From Phaeobacter porticola (GTDB taxonomy: Bacteria; Pseudomonadota; Alphaproteobacteria; Rhodobacterales; Rhodobacteraceae): 64,000 nt of DNA. The stretch spans positions 248,001 through 312,000 of the forward strand of contig NZ_CP016364.1 of the NCBI RefSeq assembly GCF_001888185.1, read 5' to 3'. Positions 18,501 through 26,048 of the stretch are shown one piece after another (the stretch's first letter is position 1; every line of letters begins with the position of its first letter). Below the pieces are notes generated by a model. That model did not search any database. It had not been told where the DNA came from and was given only the letters and a program-made list of their open reading frames with translations. A program made the translations under genes and the position numbers.

Positions 18501-18635
18501 GAGGTCGCTGCCGCCGATGGCACCGAAGTCGTCACAACAACCATCAATCCTGGCATCACCCGGTACATATCCGTCTATCCAGAGGGGCGGGTGGTCCGGC
18601 GGTGTGACATGATCATTTTTCAGAGGCAGAGATGA
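15594..18635 (+). CDS. Tail tip / host specificity protein (gpJ-like)
   Basis: The protein has 1013 residues. The N-terminus (residues 1-70) is strongly hydrophobic, first like a signal peptide (NLLFAALVYLLASSGPADA) and then a second hydrophobic helix, which recalls lambda gpI fused to the front of J. The middle is the beta-rich tail-hub region, followed by fibronectin-like domains. Near residues 700-800 there is a repeated unit based on YYTIAQVNSAISAARTSL, probably a coiled-coil stalk. The C-terminal domain is likely the receptor-binding or chaperone-interacting end. Confidence 0.85.
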   Translation: MKNLLFAALVYLLASSGPADAAPVIAAFQAVAAFVGTLGVVGSALLQLAIGSAMSMIAKSKLRKAQGQNSGIQTEVTLTGGTNSESFILGYYGTAGTWVCPPLSRGDRLKVLTYVIDLAGMPGHSLEDVFVNGEKLKLDGKIKHGKTVTSKPDSFKGLVTVTYFDGSQTKAPVMMQRNYGTDPDFPWTAEMVGRGRCYVIVEFTHDAKVFSGLPRMRFGLRGLPLLDPRVGEVMQFDNLALLAYSVLRGFEFPDGTRWGGEASLADLPLSVWSAAMNEADRLIATKDENEEPQFRGGFEIKIAETEPAEVLERFMDACTGDLAEEGGTWYVRMGAPQVPSAFLTDDDLIVDAPMSLTPFAGLADSMNSLTLKYPNPAIAWEVSEAERILRPELEAQHEGRRLSEDLSLSACPFPLQVQRVGKAYIEDAQRDVLHSFTLPPDFAHLSPLSVVSWTSEHNQYDGKHFSIEKKVIHPHDLLASVEVREVDPADHSWSTDDELPVPDGVTQLTPPVLFILNGVRVAPVDILDSDGNPRRAAIEVSQIPIVEGIEWRVFDFAGTRIADGVAMDVGDTFLITQGILPGHTYFVSLRVADEVNVDWSAWYEVNTNDVRLGPDDLSEEVWQYVDGVAVSALNDFNGNMTYALEKLAQVDLENRVSGFLETARIEGEVNEKTEALSSEMDGVRADLVQNYITAAMQDSALAMLRTSLTAEIDGVSASLSTSYYTIAQVNSAISAARTSLRSEIAGVSATLNADYYTIAQTNSAISAATTSVTSTLDNLTTTVNQVQSSVDGVKGTYGVQVNNNGVVTGFGLVSELINGSVSTTFTVQADRFVVASSSGGGAVSPFLISGGKVYIRDAVIRNASISSAKIKALAVDTLHIKGKAVDTRQIAENAATTFYEATGGTGYKRIQIRNIHDEPITLIIQVLYDCQDDSGSAARFAGVKIYKEQTAGGKNNLLSSVGDGSTGDGEVAAADGTEVVTTTINPGITRYISVYPEGRVVRRCDMIIFQRQR

Positions 18636-19090
18636 GCGAGAACCGCCACAAAAAGCCCAAGCGCTTTGCGATCTACTGCAAAGACACCGGCGAAATCAGG
18701 CAAATCACTGTCTGCCCCGCTGAAGCGATCGGGGGGCAGCTGGAGCCGGGGGAAAAAACCCTTGCTCTGGATCTCGCCGGGGAGGCCGAATTGACCTCCC
18801 TTCGGGATCTTTCGCGGGTGCGTGTGCATCAGGGCCAGTTGGTGCCTTTCACCCCGCCACTGGATCTGCACGCTGAAATGGTCGCGATCAGGCAGCGCCG
18901 CAACAAGCTGTTGGCGGCGAGTGATTTCACGCAGATGCCGGACGTTCCGATTGATCTGAAGGTCTGGGGATCACGTCGGGCATACCGGCGTGCCTGGCGC
19001 AAATACCGCAAGGCGCTCCGCGATCTTACCGCCACCATCACCGACGTCGGAAACGTCACATGGCCGCAACCTCCCGAGAAAGGACAATAG
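18632..19090 (+). CDS. Tail fibre assembly chaperone-like protein
   Basis: The protein has 152 residues. The C-terminal half (RRNKLLAASDFTQMPDVP, then YRKALRDL and NVTWPQPP) matches the phage tail assembly chaperone pattern in which Arg-Asn-x-Leu-Leu is followed by D-x-T-Q-x-P-D and later by W-P-x-P-P. Such proteins help fold tail fibres. It overlaps the J-like gene and is followed at once by the collagen-like fibre gene, its likely client. Confidence 0.72.
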   Translation: MSENRHKKPKRFAIYCKDTGEIRQITVCPAEAIGGQLEPGEKTLALDLAGEAELTSLRDLSRVRVHQGQLVPFTPPLDLHAEMVAIRQRRNKLLAASDFTQMPDVPIDLKVWGSRRAYRRAWRKYRKALRDLTATITDVGNVTWPQPPEKGQ

Positions 19091-19091
19091 C

Positions 19092-20234
19092 ATGACGTGG
19101 TATCGCACGGGCACGGTCGAAATCGCCCAGGGCAGCAACACCATTCAGGGCACCGGCACCAATTGGATCGAGCAAAAATCCGGCTGGGCGATAGTGATCG
19201 AGGGCGTGCCCGGATTGGTCGAAATTGACGCAGTGGTCAGCGCGACTGAGCTGCGTCTTGTCGAACCGATTGAGGGCCAAGGCGGTGGATTGGGCTATGC
19301 CATTATCCCGACGCATGGCCTCAGTATCCGACTGATTGGGTACTTTGACCGGCTGATTGAAGAGCTGAACGCAACGCGGGCAACATGGAAAACGGTGTTT
19401 TCCACCTTCAGCGCCACTGCATATCAGCTCTGGCTTGATCAGGGCAACGCAGGGACGGTGGATGACTTCTTGCAGGCCATACGCGGCGAACAAGGGATTC
19501 AGGGGCCGCAAGGCGTCCAGGGCGAGCGCGGCATCCAAGGTGAGCAAGGGGTGCAAGGGGAACGTGGCGAGCAGGGCATCCGGGGCGAACAGGGTATCCA
19601 AGGTGAGCAAGGCGAACAGGGTGTGCAGGGTGACAAAGGCGACACCGGCGCAGGTCTGAACATCAAGGGCACGCTGGCCGATGTTGCGGCTCTGCCCGGA
19701 TCGGGCACAGCGGGCGATGCCTGGTCTGTGCAGGGCGATATCTGGGTCTGGGACGATATCAACGCCGAGTGGGACAACGCAGGTCCCCTGCGCGGCCCTG
19801 AGGGGCCGGTGGGCCAACAGGGTATTCAAGGCCCCCGTGGCCCTCAGGGCGAGGTGGGACCGGTTGGTCCAGTTGGGCCGCAAGGTGTGCAGGGCATCCA
19901 AGGGGTGCAGGGCGACAAGGGCGATACGGGCCTCACCGGGCCAAGCGTCTTTGAGGTCTGGCGGCAGTCCCGTGGTGGTGTCGGCACCTTGGAGGACTAC
20001 CACGACTTTCTTTCAGATCAGACCGTCTCACTGGCGCGCGCGCAGGCTGACGCTGCCAGCGCCGACCGCGCTGCCGCTGAGACTGCCCGTATCGCTTCTG
20101 AAGCCGCAGGGGCCGAGGCACAAGCCGCTGCCGCCTCTGCAACTCAATCGGCGCAAGTTCTCTCTGACAACGCTGAAATCGTGCGCCTTTTGCAACAGCA
20201 CAAGGTGCGCGCCCTCTTGAATTTGGACATCTAA
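19092..20234 (+). CDS. Collagen-like tail fibre protein
   Basis: The protein has 380 residues from the ATG at 19092 with an AAAGGA ribosome binding site. Residues 1-130 form a folded N-terminal domain ([20 protein letters not shown]) that probably attaches to the tail. Two blocks of Gly-x-y triplets follow ([20 protein letters not shown] and a second near residue 240), separated by a globular insert containing W residues. The end is an Ala-rich helix. Triple-helical rods of this kind are known in phage fibres. Confidence 0.85.
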   Translation: MTWYRTGTVEIAQGSNTIQGTGTNWIEQKSGWAIVIEGVPGLVEIDAVVSATELRLVEPIEGQGGGLGYAIIPTHGLSIRLIGYFDRLIEELNATRATWKTVFSTFSATAYQLWLDQGNAGTVDDFLQAIRGEQGIQGPQGVQGERGIQGEQGVQGERGEQGIRGEQGIQGEQGEQGVQGDKGDTGAGLNIKGTLADVAALPGSGTAGDAWSVQGDIWVWDDINAEWDNAGPLRGPEGPVGQQGIQGPRGPQGEVGPVGPVGPQGVQGIQGVQGDKGDTGLTGPSVFEVWRQSRGGVGTLEDYHDFLSDQTVSLARAQADAASADRAAAETARIASEAAGAEAQAAAASATQSAQVLSDNAEIVRLLQQHKVRALLNLDI

Positions 20235-20246
20235 AGGAGACCTGAA

Positions 20247-20546
20247 ATGTCACTTGAACTGGTCGCACAGGCCCTCAACCAAAAGATCGAAGCGGCGGCA
20301 AACGGTGCCGGTCCAGAGGATCTTGCAATGCTGGCAACGGCTCTGGACCGCATCGGTGGCCGGGTCACCATCGCCGAAGTCATGGCGGCAGGTGCAGAGG
20401 CCAAGGTGCAGCTTTCGCAAGCGCAGGCCGAGGCCATTGCCGCAATCGTCGCTGTGAAAGACGACGTCCGCCAAGCGGCTTTGGAGTTCCAAAATACCGC
20501 TCTCAAATCCACCCAGTTTTTCAGCCTGTTTGTGGCCTCTCAGTAA
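20247..20546 (+). CDS. Hypothetical phage protein
   Basis: The protein has 99 residues with an AAAGGAGACC ribosome binding site. It is Ala-rich, mostly helical and possibly coiled coil (AKVQLSQAQAEAIAAIVAVK). It lies between two fibre-related genes, so it may be a fibre or fibre-assembly component. No recognised domain. Confidence 0.65.
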   Translation: MSLELVAQALNQKIEAAANGAGPEDLAMLATALDRIGGRVTIAEVMAAGAEAKVQLSQAQAEAIAAIVAVKDDVRQAALEFQNTALKSTQFFSLFVASQ

Positions 20547-20561
20547 AGGAAGGAAATCCCT

Positions 20562-20870
20562 ATGCCATTTGCAAAAACCACTCTTGATGGGGTCAACACC
20601 CCCGAAATCATCGCGGCCCCGGCAGGCAAGCTGCTGAACTTGAACGTCTCGGCTGTGAACACCTCGCAAGATCGCGCCCTCGTCAAATTCTACATCCACG
20701 CGGCAAATGTCGCGCCGACCGACGCCGATATCTTCGACATGGCGACCTTGGACAAAGGGGCGCTGTTGGAGCGTAGCGGCGTGATCCTGCCCGAAAATAT
20801 GGCCGTGTCCGCCTTCAGCGATACAGCGGCTATCAACGCATTCGCCTGGGGCCTTGAGGCTCTGGCGTAA
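20562..20870 (+). CDS. Hypothetical phage tail accessory protein
   Basis: The protein has 102 residues and a good AAAGGAAGG ribosome binding site. The sequence is beta-rich (LLNLNVSAVNTSQDRALVKF) and resembles small jelly-roll or capping proteins often found beside tail fibres. It precedes the glycine-rich protein. The function is not recognised. Confidence 0.6.
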   Translation: MPFAKTTLDGVNTPEIIAAPAGKLLNLNVSAVNTSQDRALVKFYIHAANVAPTDADIFDMATLDKGALLERSGVILPENMAVSAFSDTAAINAFAWGLEALA

Positions 20871-20894
20871 CCCAAAATCTTAGGAGAACGAACA

Positions 20895-22031
20895 TTGGGA
20901 CGTATTATCACAGGGGCGCAAAGCGCCCGCACTGGTCGCTTTAACGAAATCGCGATCTTCAACAAGGCCGGTGTATTCGACTGGATCGTGCCTGAAAACA
21001 TTGATCCTGACGTGCCAATCCGCGCGCATGTGTATGGGGCTGGCGGTGCTGGCGGAACCGGCGGCGGCGCTGGTAATGGATATGGCGGCGCAGCTGGTGG
21101 TCTTGCCTTGTCCGAGATCCCGCTGTCCGCTCTGACGATTGGCGCGGCTGTTTCGCTGACTATCGGCCTCGGTGCCCAGACATATACGGGCGTCGGCGGC
21201 ACATCGTCCTTCGGGGCATTGCTTTCCGCAACCGGCGGCAATTCGGGCTTCAATGACGCGGATAATCTCGGCCTTGCCGCATTCTCTGCGGGTGGTATGG
21301 GCGTTGGTGGTGATATCAACCGGCGCGGCGGCTCTGGCGGTGCTGGCGTTTTGGGTAATTCCATCGGCGGCGGTGGAGGGGGTGGCGCTGCGCCTGCCCC
21401 CGGTGGGCTTGGCAACGGCCATAAGGGCGGCGACGGCATTAATCATGGCGGTGGATCTGGAGCATCTATCAGCTATGACGGCGCAGAGCCGGACAGCAAC
21501 TATTGCTCGGCTGGCGGATCTGGCACCGCTGGCCCCGGCTGTTCAGGCACCCCCGCCGCCACCGGGTATTCGCATGGCGGCAACGGCGGCAGTGGATTGC
21601 TGGGCGCTGGCGGCGTTGGCGCGGCAGCCGTTGCCTATAGCAATGCGTCACAGGCTACCACTCGGGCGGGCAACGGTCAGGGCACTGCAATTCTTGAACC
21701 TAACCAGATCCTCTTTGGCGGTGGCGGCGGTGGTGGATCTGCCGCCTGCGATTATTCGACATCCCGCGCCAGCACAAACGCGGGCAACGGCGGTCCAGGC
21801 GGTGGCGGTGGCAGCGCTGCGGCATTTGGCAACGGTGCTGCTGACGCCCAGATTTTGGCGGGCAACGGTGGTTTGTTGGGCGGCGGTGGTGGCGGCGCTC
21901 AATACTGCATTCCAGGCCACGGCGGCAACGCTGGTGGCGGTGGTGCAACCGGATACAACTATGGCTCGGCACAGGGCTACGGTTGGGGCGGCGACGGCCT
22001 GATCATCCTGCAATTCGCACTCATTCACTAA
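20895..22031 (+). CDS. Glycine-rich tail adhesin-like protein
   Basis: The protein has 378 residues and starts at TTG with a strong TAGGAGAACG ribosome binding site. The N-terminus is a normal folded domain, which includes AIFNKAGVFDWIVPENIDPD. From about residue 50 the chain is dominated by Gly with Ala, Ser and Asn (such as GGAGGTGGGAGNGYGGAAGG). This resembles polyglycine-II bundles in gp38-type phage adhesins, in which Gly-rich tracts carry variable receptor-binding loops. A host-recognition role is inferred. Confidence 0.7.
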   Translation: MGRIITGAQSARTGRFNEIAIFNKAGVFDWIVPENIDPDVPIRAHVYGAGGAGGTGGGAGNGYGGAAGGLALSEIPLSALTIGAAVSLTIGLGAQTYTGVGGTSSFGALLSATGGNSGFNDADNLGLAAFSAGGMGVGGDINRRGGSGGAGVLGNSIGGGGGGGAAPAPGGLGNGHKGGDGINHGGGSGASISYDGAEPDSNYCSAGGSGTAGPGCSGTPAATGYSHGGNGGSGLLGAGGVGAAAVAYSNASQATTRAGNGQGTAILEPNQILFGGGGGGGSAACDYSTSRASTNAGNGGPGGGGGSAAAFGNGAADAQILAGNGGLLGGGGGGAQYCIPGHGGNAGGGGATGYNYGSAQGYGWGGDGLIILQFALIH

Positions 22032-22041
22032 GGAGGCTCTC

Positions 22042-22458
22042 ATGTCCTATGCAAAAATCGCCAATGGCACAGTTGTTCAGGTGCTTGACCACTTGGAAGG
22101 CGTCATTCACCCCTCCCTGCATGGTGGCTACACCGAGGTGATCAGCAGCGTGAAAGAGGGGATGACGACACAGGACGGCCAGTCATTCGCATGGCCTCAA
22201 ACCGCCGCCCCTGATCCGGTTGTGCCGGTCGCACCGCGCGTCCTGCCGAAACTGGTGTTCTTTCAGCGCCTCACGACTGCTGAGCGCGTCGGCATTCGCA
22301 CCGCAGGTAAGACCGATCCGGTGGTTGAGGACTGGCTTGCCATGCTGGATCTAATCGAAAACGTGGATCTTGACGCAGAAGACGTCACTGCCAGCCTAGG
22401 CTATTTCGTCAGTGAAGGGTTGATCAACGCCAATCGCGTTCCTGAAATCCTAGCATGA
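22042..22458 (+). CDS. Hypothetical phage protein, fibre-associated
   Basis: The protein has 138 residues with an AAGGAGG ribosome binding site just after the adhesin-like gene. A Pro-rich link (APDPVVPVAPRVLPK) separates an N-terminal beta domain from a helical C-terminus (ERVGIRTAGKTDPVVEDWLA). It has the look of a tail fibre assembly or capping protein and may serve the upstream adhesin. Confidence 0.6.
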   Translation: MSYAKIANGTVVQVLDHLEGVIHPSLHGGYTEVISSVKEGMTTQDGQSFAWPQTAAPDPVVPVAPRVLPKLVFFQRLTTAERVGIRTAGKTDPVVEDWLAMLDLIENVDLDAEDVTASLGYFVSEGLINANRVPEILA

Positions 22459-22616
22459 TACCGGGCGTTGTTCTAACGCCGCCCCACTTTTCCTGAAAAT
22501 CTGACACCGCACGCGCTGGCCCTCTTGGACCCGCGCCAAAACTGCTGCGCGCCAACCGGCGCGCGGCATCTGCCTGCACGGCACACCCCCTCACAAATCA
22601 ATGAAGGATAGCTGCA
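22459..22616. other. Intergenic stretch between fibre and lysis genes
   Basis: A short inverted repeat GGCGTT-gttct-AACGCC sits at 22464-22480 followed by GCCCCACTTTT. This is weak as a terminator because the stem has only six pairs and the T-run is broken. Nothing else is clear in the remaining bases. Confidence 0.35.
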
Positions 22617-22895
22617 ATGACGATTGCAATCATCGTGTTCGTCCTGGCCCAATTGGGCGATGTCATCACCACCAAACGCGCGCTTGCCCAGCCCGGTAAG
22701 CGAGAGGCCAATCCTTTCATGCGGGTTCTGTTCGACCGTCTGGGCGTCAATGGTGGCCTGACGGTCAAAGCGCTGGTCGCCTCAGCCCTGGTCTACTGGC
22801 TGTGGTCTGAGGGCGCGACGCTTCCCATTTGGGCGGTTGCGGTCATGACGGGCGCAGTTGCGCTGCACAATCACCGCTTGATGCAGAAAGGATGA
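22617..22895 (+). CDS. Small membrane protein of the lysis region
   Basis: The protein has 92 residues with three hydrophobic stretches, near residues 1-15, 52-65 and 70-85, and polar links. The sequence MTIAIIVFVLAQLGDVITT suggests insertion without a cleaved signal. It is placed before two other small membrane proteins and the amidase, so a holin or antiholin role is possible but not recognised. Confidence 0.6.
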   Translation: MTIAIIVFVLAQLGDVITTKRALAQPGKREANPFMRVLFDRLGVNGGLTVKALVASALVYWLWSEGATLPIWAVAVMTGAVALHNHRLMQKG

Positions 22896-22899
22896 ACCC

Positions 22900-23085
22900 T
22901 TGTCTGTTCATCGTTTCGCAAAACAGGCGCTGCCCCGGTTTCTGAAGAACCCTCGCATTCGGCAAGATCTCTATCACGCTTCCGTCCCGATGGTTCTGGC
23001 GGTGGCCATGGCCCCCAGCAGTCTCGCAGGTAGCGCAATCTTCCTGCTGGTCTGGGTGCTTATTCGGTGGAGCGGCCATGGCTGA
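22900..23085 (+). CDS. Small membrane protein, possible holin component
   Basis: A 61-residue product from a TTG start with an AAAGGATG ribosome binding site; the end overlaps the next gene by eight bases. It has a basic N-terminus and one long hydrophobic C-terminal helix (AIFLLVWVLIRW). The overlap with the holin-like gene suggests a two-component hole-forming pair. This is inference from size and context. Confidence 0.55.
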   Translation: MSVHRFAKQALPRFLKNPRIRQDLYHASVPMVLAVAMAPSSLAGSAIFLLVWVLIRWSGHG

Positions 23086-23311
23086 GTTGCACCACAAATT
23101 CAATTGGATACGGGCGGTTTCGATTGTCTCGATCATCGCTCTTTTCATCGCAGATTTCGCTTTCAACATCATGGCCAAAGATCCGCCGCTTTGGGCCTAT
23201 CTGGTTCCCGGCCTCTTGGCGCTTGGGGTTGAGGCAAACGCGGTTGGCCGGTTGCTGATGCAGCTGGTTCGCGCCGCCGCGAGAGTTCCACAGGAGGACA
23301 AAGACCCATGA
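23078..23311 (+). CDS. Holin-like protein
   Basis: The protein has 77 residues with two hydrophobic helices (VSIVSIIALFIADFAFNIMA and LWAYLVPGLLALGVEA), a short loop and a charged tail, which fits a class II holin. It precedes the amidase with a four-base overlap, the normal holin-endolysin arrangement. Holins open the inner membrane at the time of lysis. Confidence 0.7.
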   Translation: MAELHHKFNWIRAVSIVSIIALFIADFAFNIMAKDPPLWAYLVPGLLALGVEANAVGRLLMQLVRAAARVPQEDKDP

Positions 23312-23973
23312 AACTCACCACCCGTGATATTCAGGCCCGCTGCGCCGCTCTGGGCTTTCACCCTGGGCCGATAGACGGACGCAGGGGGCCACGCACCTCA
23401 GCGGCCAGTCGGGCCGCTCTTGAGGCGCACAACGGCAGCACCATCACTGATCTGTTCCACAAGAGCGGATTGCACCGGGTGCATATGCACTGGACCGGCG
23501 GAGCCGAGGGCGTCATCGACATGGAGCGCCGCGCCTATAACTCGCTGGTCACGCACAATGGGCAGCGGGTGCAGGGCGTGTTTCCACCAGTAGCGCAGGC
23601 AACCTATGCTGTCGGTCGTGCGGCATCCCACACCCGCATGTTCAACACCGGTGCGATCGGGCACGGAATGGACGCCATGGCGGGGGCAAACGAGCGCCCG
23701 TTTGATCGTGGGTCAGCGCCGATCACGCCGCGCCAGCTTGATGCGTTCTGCCGGTGGTCTGCAGAATACAGCGTCCAGTATTGGATTCCGATCAATGTCT
23801 ACGGCATGCCGACCCATGCTGAGATTCAGCCGATATTCGGCGTGCGCCAGCGCTGGAAATGGGACATCACTTGGTTACCCGGAATGTCTACCCCCGGCGA
23901 TCCCTTGGTGGTTGGTGAGCGCCTGCGCGACATGATCCGCGAGTGCCTGCCTGACGTGCGAGCTGCCGCATGA
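23308..23973 (+). CDS. Phage endolysin, N-acetylmuramoyl-L-alanine amidase
   Basis: The protein has 221 residues. The N-terminal 45 residues look like a peptidoglycan-binding repeat (IQARCAALGFHPGPIDGRRG). The amidase-like domain follows, with zinc-ligand candidates in VHMHWTGG (His59/His61) and in IGHGMDAMAG, and a conserved Trp-rich end. There is no signal peptide, so release would depend on the holin. It overlaps the spanin gene by four bases. Confidence 0.8.
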   Translation: MKLTTRDIQARCAALGFHPGPIDGRRGPRTSAASRAALEAHNGSTITDLFHKSGLHRVHMHWTGGAEGVIDMERRAYNSLVTHNGQRVQGVFPPVAQATYAVGRAASHTRMFNTGAIGHGMDAMAGANERPFDRGSAPITPRQLDAFCRWSAEYSVQYWIPINVYGMPTHAEIQPIFGVRQRWKWDITWLPGMSTPGDPLVVGERLRDMIRECLPDVRAAA

Positions 23974-24272
23974 TGCGGTGGGTCGCGATCGGGGCGCTCT
24001 GTCTGGCGCTTATGCTTGCGGGCGTGTCCTCATACCTGGTCTGGCGCAATGGGCACCTGCGCGAAGATCTGGACGCAGCCACACGCCGCCTACGGGTGGC
24101 GGAGCGGCAGGCCGATGACGCACGGCAAACAGCTGATGTTCTGAACGCTCATATCAAACGGATGCAGGAGGATCGCCGCACGCATGATGCGGATCTGCGC
24201 AGCCTGCGGGAACGGGAGGGATACGATGCGCCATTGTCTGATTTTCTTGGCGATGCCTTTGACCGGCTGTAG
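23970..24272 (+). CDS. Rz-like inner-membrane spanin
   Basis: The protein has 100 residues with one N-terminal membrane helix (WVAIGALCLALMLAGVSSYL) and then a long charged helix predicted to be coiled coil. This is the layout of an i-spanin, which fuses inner and outer membranes with its Rz1 partner in the last step of lysis. The start codon overlaps the amidase stop. Confidence 0.78.
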   Translation: MMRWVAIGALCLALMLAGVSSYLVWRNGHLREDLDAATRRLRVAERQADDARQTADVLNAHIKRMQEDRRTHDADLRSLREREGYDAPLSDFLGDAFDRL

Positions 24273-24468
24273 CTGGCTGCTGCCAGATCCTGAGCCGTTT
24301 TATGTAGAGCGCCCCATACCGGGGGAGCTGACCACACCTTGCGCTGAGCCGGTGAAGGGGCAGCGCACCGAGGGCGGCTTTGCGGAGCTGGCCCTGGGCT
24401 GGCGTTTCGCGGCCCGGTGCAACGCGGGGAAGTTGGAAGCAATCGCGGAGCTGACGGGGCCGCACTGA
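24226..24468 (+). CDS. Rz1-like outer-membrane spanin lipoprotein
   Basis: The protein has 80 residues in a different frame, starting inside the Rz-like gene, with a GGGAGGG ribosome binding site. The start at 24226 gives a lipoprotein signal (RHCLIFLAMPLTGCSW) with lipobox LTGC and lipidated Cys15; an earlier in-frame ATG at 24184 would bury the signal. It is Pro-rich after the Cys, as in Rz1. The overlapping Rz/Rz1 pair is a classic lysis feature. Confidence 0.78.
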   Translation: MRHCLIFLAMPLTGCSWLLPDPEPFYVERPIPGELTTPCAEPVKGQRTEGGFAELALGWRFAARCNAGKLEAIAELTGPH

Positions 24469-24474
24469 TTGAAG

Positions 24475-24503
24475 AAAGCCCCGCCAAGTGGCGGGGCTTT
24501 TTG
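24475..24503 (+). terminator. Strong Rho-independent terminator ending the late operon
   Basis: A perfect inverted repeat AAAGCCCCGCCA (24475-24486) and TGGCGGGGCTTT (24489-24500) runs into a T-tract, right after the Rz1-like gene. It closes the prophage structural and lysis transcript. Confidence 0.9.
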
Positions 24504-24692
24504 TGTATCTGAAGCTGTAGCTGCGAAGCGCAGCAAGCGCCCTTTGCAAACTCGGCCGTTTTACGCAACCAGCTGAGCTGTTGTGCTGCGTCGCAGCCCG
24601 ATGTTTCTGCCGTTCGCTGCGACAGCAAGCTTCTGAACCCCGTGAATTCACACAGTGCGGACATGCCGGTCACGTGTCGCGCCTCGCCCCTG
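24504..24692. other. Non-coding stretch after the lysis genes
   Basis: No gene is seen. The bases 24518-24556 (GAAGCGCAG...CTTTGCAAACTCGG) resemble 26094-26128 downstream of the PLD gene (AAAGCGCAG...CTTTGCAAAGTCGG), so this may be a degenerate dispersed repeat flanking that gene. Confidence 0.4.
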
Positions 24693-24777
24693 GTCGCTGG
24701 TGCCTTGGTTGAAAGGCTCGCCAGTGACAGGTGGATAACGGACCGTGGCTATTGCCACGGCCTTCTTTCTTTTTTTG
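24693..24777 (+). ncRNA. Possible structured small RNA with terminator
   Basis: A nested hairpin is followed by a terminator. GTCGCTGG (24693-24700) pairs with CCAGTGAC (24721-24728), and inside it GCCTT (24702-24706) pairs with AAGGC (24713-24717). Fifteen bases on, CCGTGGC-TATT-GCCACGG (24743-24760) leads into a T-rich run to 24777. No gene lies between the previous terminator at 24503 and this one, so the terminator must end something short, either a small RNA or an attenuated leader of the PLD gene. No RNA family is recognised. Confidence 0.45.
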
Positions 24778-24793
24778 CGCCAAGACATTAAAT

Positions 24794-24817
24794 CTTCCCC
24801 TGAATTCACGGGGGAAG
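24794..24817 (+). promoter_or_regulatory. Hairpin covering the PLD gene ribosome binding site
   Basis: CTTCCCC (24794-24800) pairs perfectly with GGGGAAG (24811-24817), which is the only Shine-Dalgarno-like sequence of the gene starting at 24819. The hairpin would hide the ribosome binding site unless opened, so translation may be controlled. Confidence 0.5.
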
Positions 24818-24818
24818 C

Positions 24819-26048
24819 ATGGCGCACACGCAATCAATCCAACTTCTGCTCAATGACGACAGCACGGACCACCGAACGGAGATCGGAGCGCTGTTCAAGA
24901 ATGCGCGGCGTTTCGAATGCATGGTCGCATTCGCAAAAATGTCGGGCTGGAAGGAAATGAAAGCGCCACTGAAAAAGGCGTTGTCTAAAGGTATGGCGGC
25001 GCGGCTCGCGGTCGGCTTGGATTTTTATCACACTGATCCTGCGCTACTTCGTGCCCTCTTCCGGTTGAGCAAGAAGCACAACCTCGAATTATACCTCAGT
25101 AACTCCCAGAGTTCGTTTCATCCGAAAATTTATGCATTCGAGTCCGGCGATGGATGCAAGGTCGCTGTCGGATCGTCGAACTTCACGCAAGGCGGACTGC
25201 TTCAAAATTATGAAGCGTCGGTTCTGATCGACGATGAGAGCGGCGCGATGATGGAAAAGATCACCGGGCATTTCGATGACTTGATCGACAATTATGAGAT
25301 TGTGCTGGCGACGAAGCCGTTGATTGATGGTTATGCAAAGGATCATGCGATCAACGCTGCGTGGGCGCGTTTTGCAAGGCGTCGCGCCACGCGCGCTGTT
25401 GATTCCGGCGAAGCGTCACTCGATGTCCTAGCCGGCTTCCTGCGAATGATGCAGGAAGGTGACGCATCATCGCCGTTCAATGCTCAGATGAAAGTCAGAC
25501 GGGACAATCTTGCGGTTGCGCCGACACAGCTTCGTTCCATCGCGGCGTGGAAGGGGAAAACAGCGCATGGATTCTTGACCGAATATGAGCATCTAATCGG
25601 GTCATTCCATTCGGGCGGCCTCGACCGCGCAAAGACGCGCATTACTGACAAGCGTGAGGATTTTGTCCGCGCGGTGGCATCAATCATCGATCACGCTGAT
25701 TTGTCGCCGCGTGATGCGTTCGCCACTCTCCACGCGGCGTTTGCAAACATCAAAGGTGCTGGGATCAATCTCCTTACCGAGATTTTGCACACGCTGGACA
25801 ACACACGTTTTGCGGTAATGAATCAGAATGCGGTCGCGGGCCTGCGTCTTGCTGGCTACGATGAATTTCCGCTTCACCCATCGAAGGGAAGCGTGAGCCC
25901 CGACAAGTATCAGCTTTATTGCGATCACGCGGACGCCGTGTGCAAGGCGCTCGGGCTTCGCGATTTCACCGAACTCGATGCACTATTTAACTACGTTTAT
26001 TGGCATGAGGATCGGCCCGATGACGATGGAGGCGATGACGAGGACTAA
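24819..26048 (+). CDS. Phospholipase D-fold nuclease-like protein, possible defence gene
   Basis: The protein has 409 residues. Residues 30-140 are a PLD-like domain with a single HxK motif (His101, Lys103 in SFHPKIYAF) and the following GSSNFTQGG, as in dimeric PLD-fold nucleases and some restriction enzymes. Residues 310-345 (KGAGINLLTEILHTLDNTRF) resemble a helix-hairpin-helix DNA-binding segment. The end is acidic. It lies between the lysis genes and a SIR2 gene, a usual place for phage-encoded defence cargo. The nuclease role and target are inferred. Confidence 0.65.
   Translation: MAHTQSIQLLLNDDSTDHRTEIGALFKNARRFECMVAFAKMSGWKEMKAPLKKALSKGMAARLAVGLDFYHTDPALLRALFRLSKKHNLELYLSNSQSSFHPKIYAFESGDGCKVAVGSSNFTQGGLLQNYEASVLIDDESGAMMEKITGHFDDLIDNYEIVLATKPLIDGYAKDHAINAAWARFARRRATRAVDSGEASLDVLAGFLRMMQEGDASSPFNAQMKVRRDNLAVAPTQLRSIAAWKGKTAHGFLTEYEHLIGSFHSGGLDRAKTRITDKREDFVRAVASIIDHADLSPRDAFATLHAAFANIKGAGINLLTEILHTLDNTRFAVMNQNAVAGLRLAGYDEFPLHPSKGSVSPDKYQLYCDHADAVCKALGLRDFTELDALFNYVYWHEDRPDDDGGDDED

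Noticed and set aside
19490-19930. Repeated units resembling a CRISPR array
   Set aside because: The repeats are Gly-x-y codons within one continuous collagen-like gene with no spacers of fixed length.
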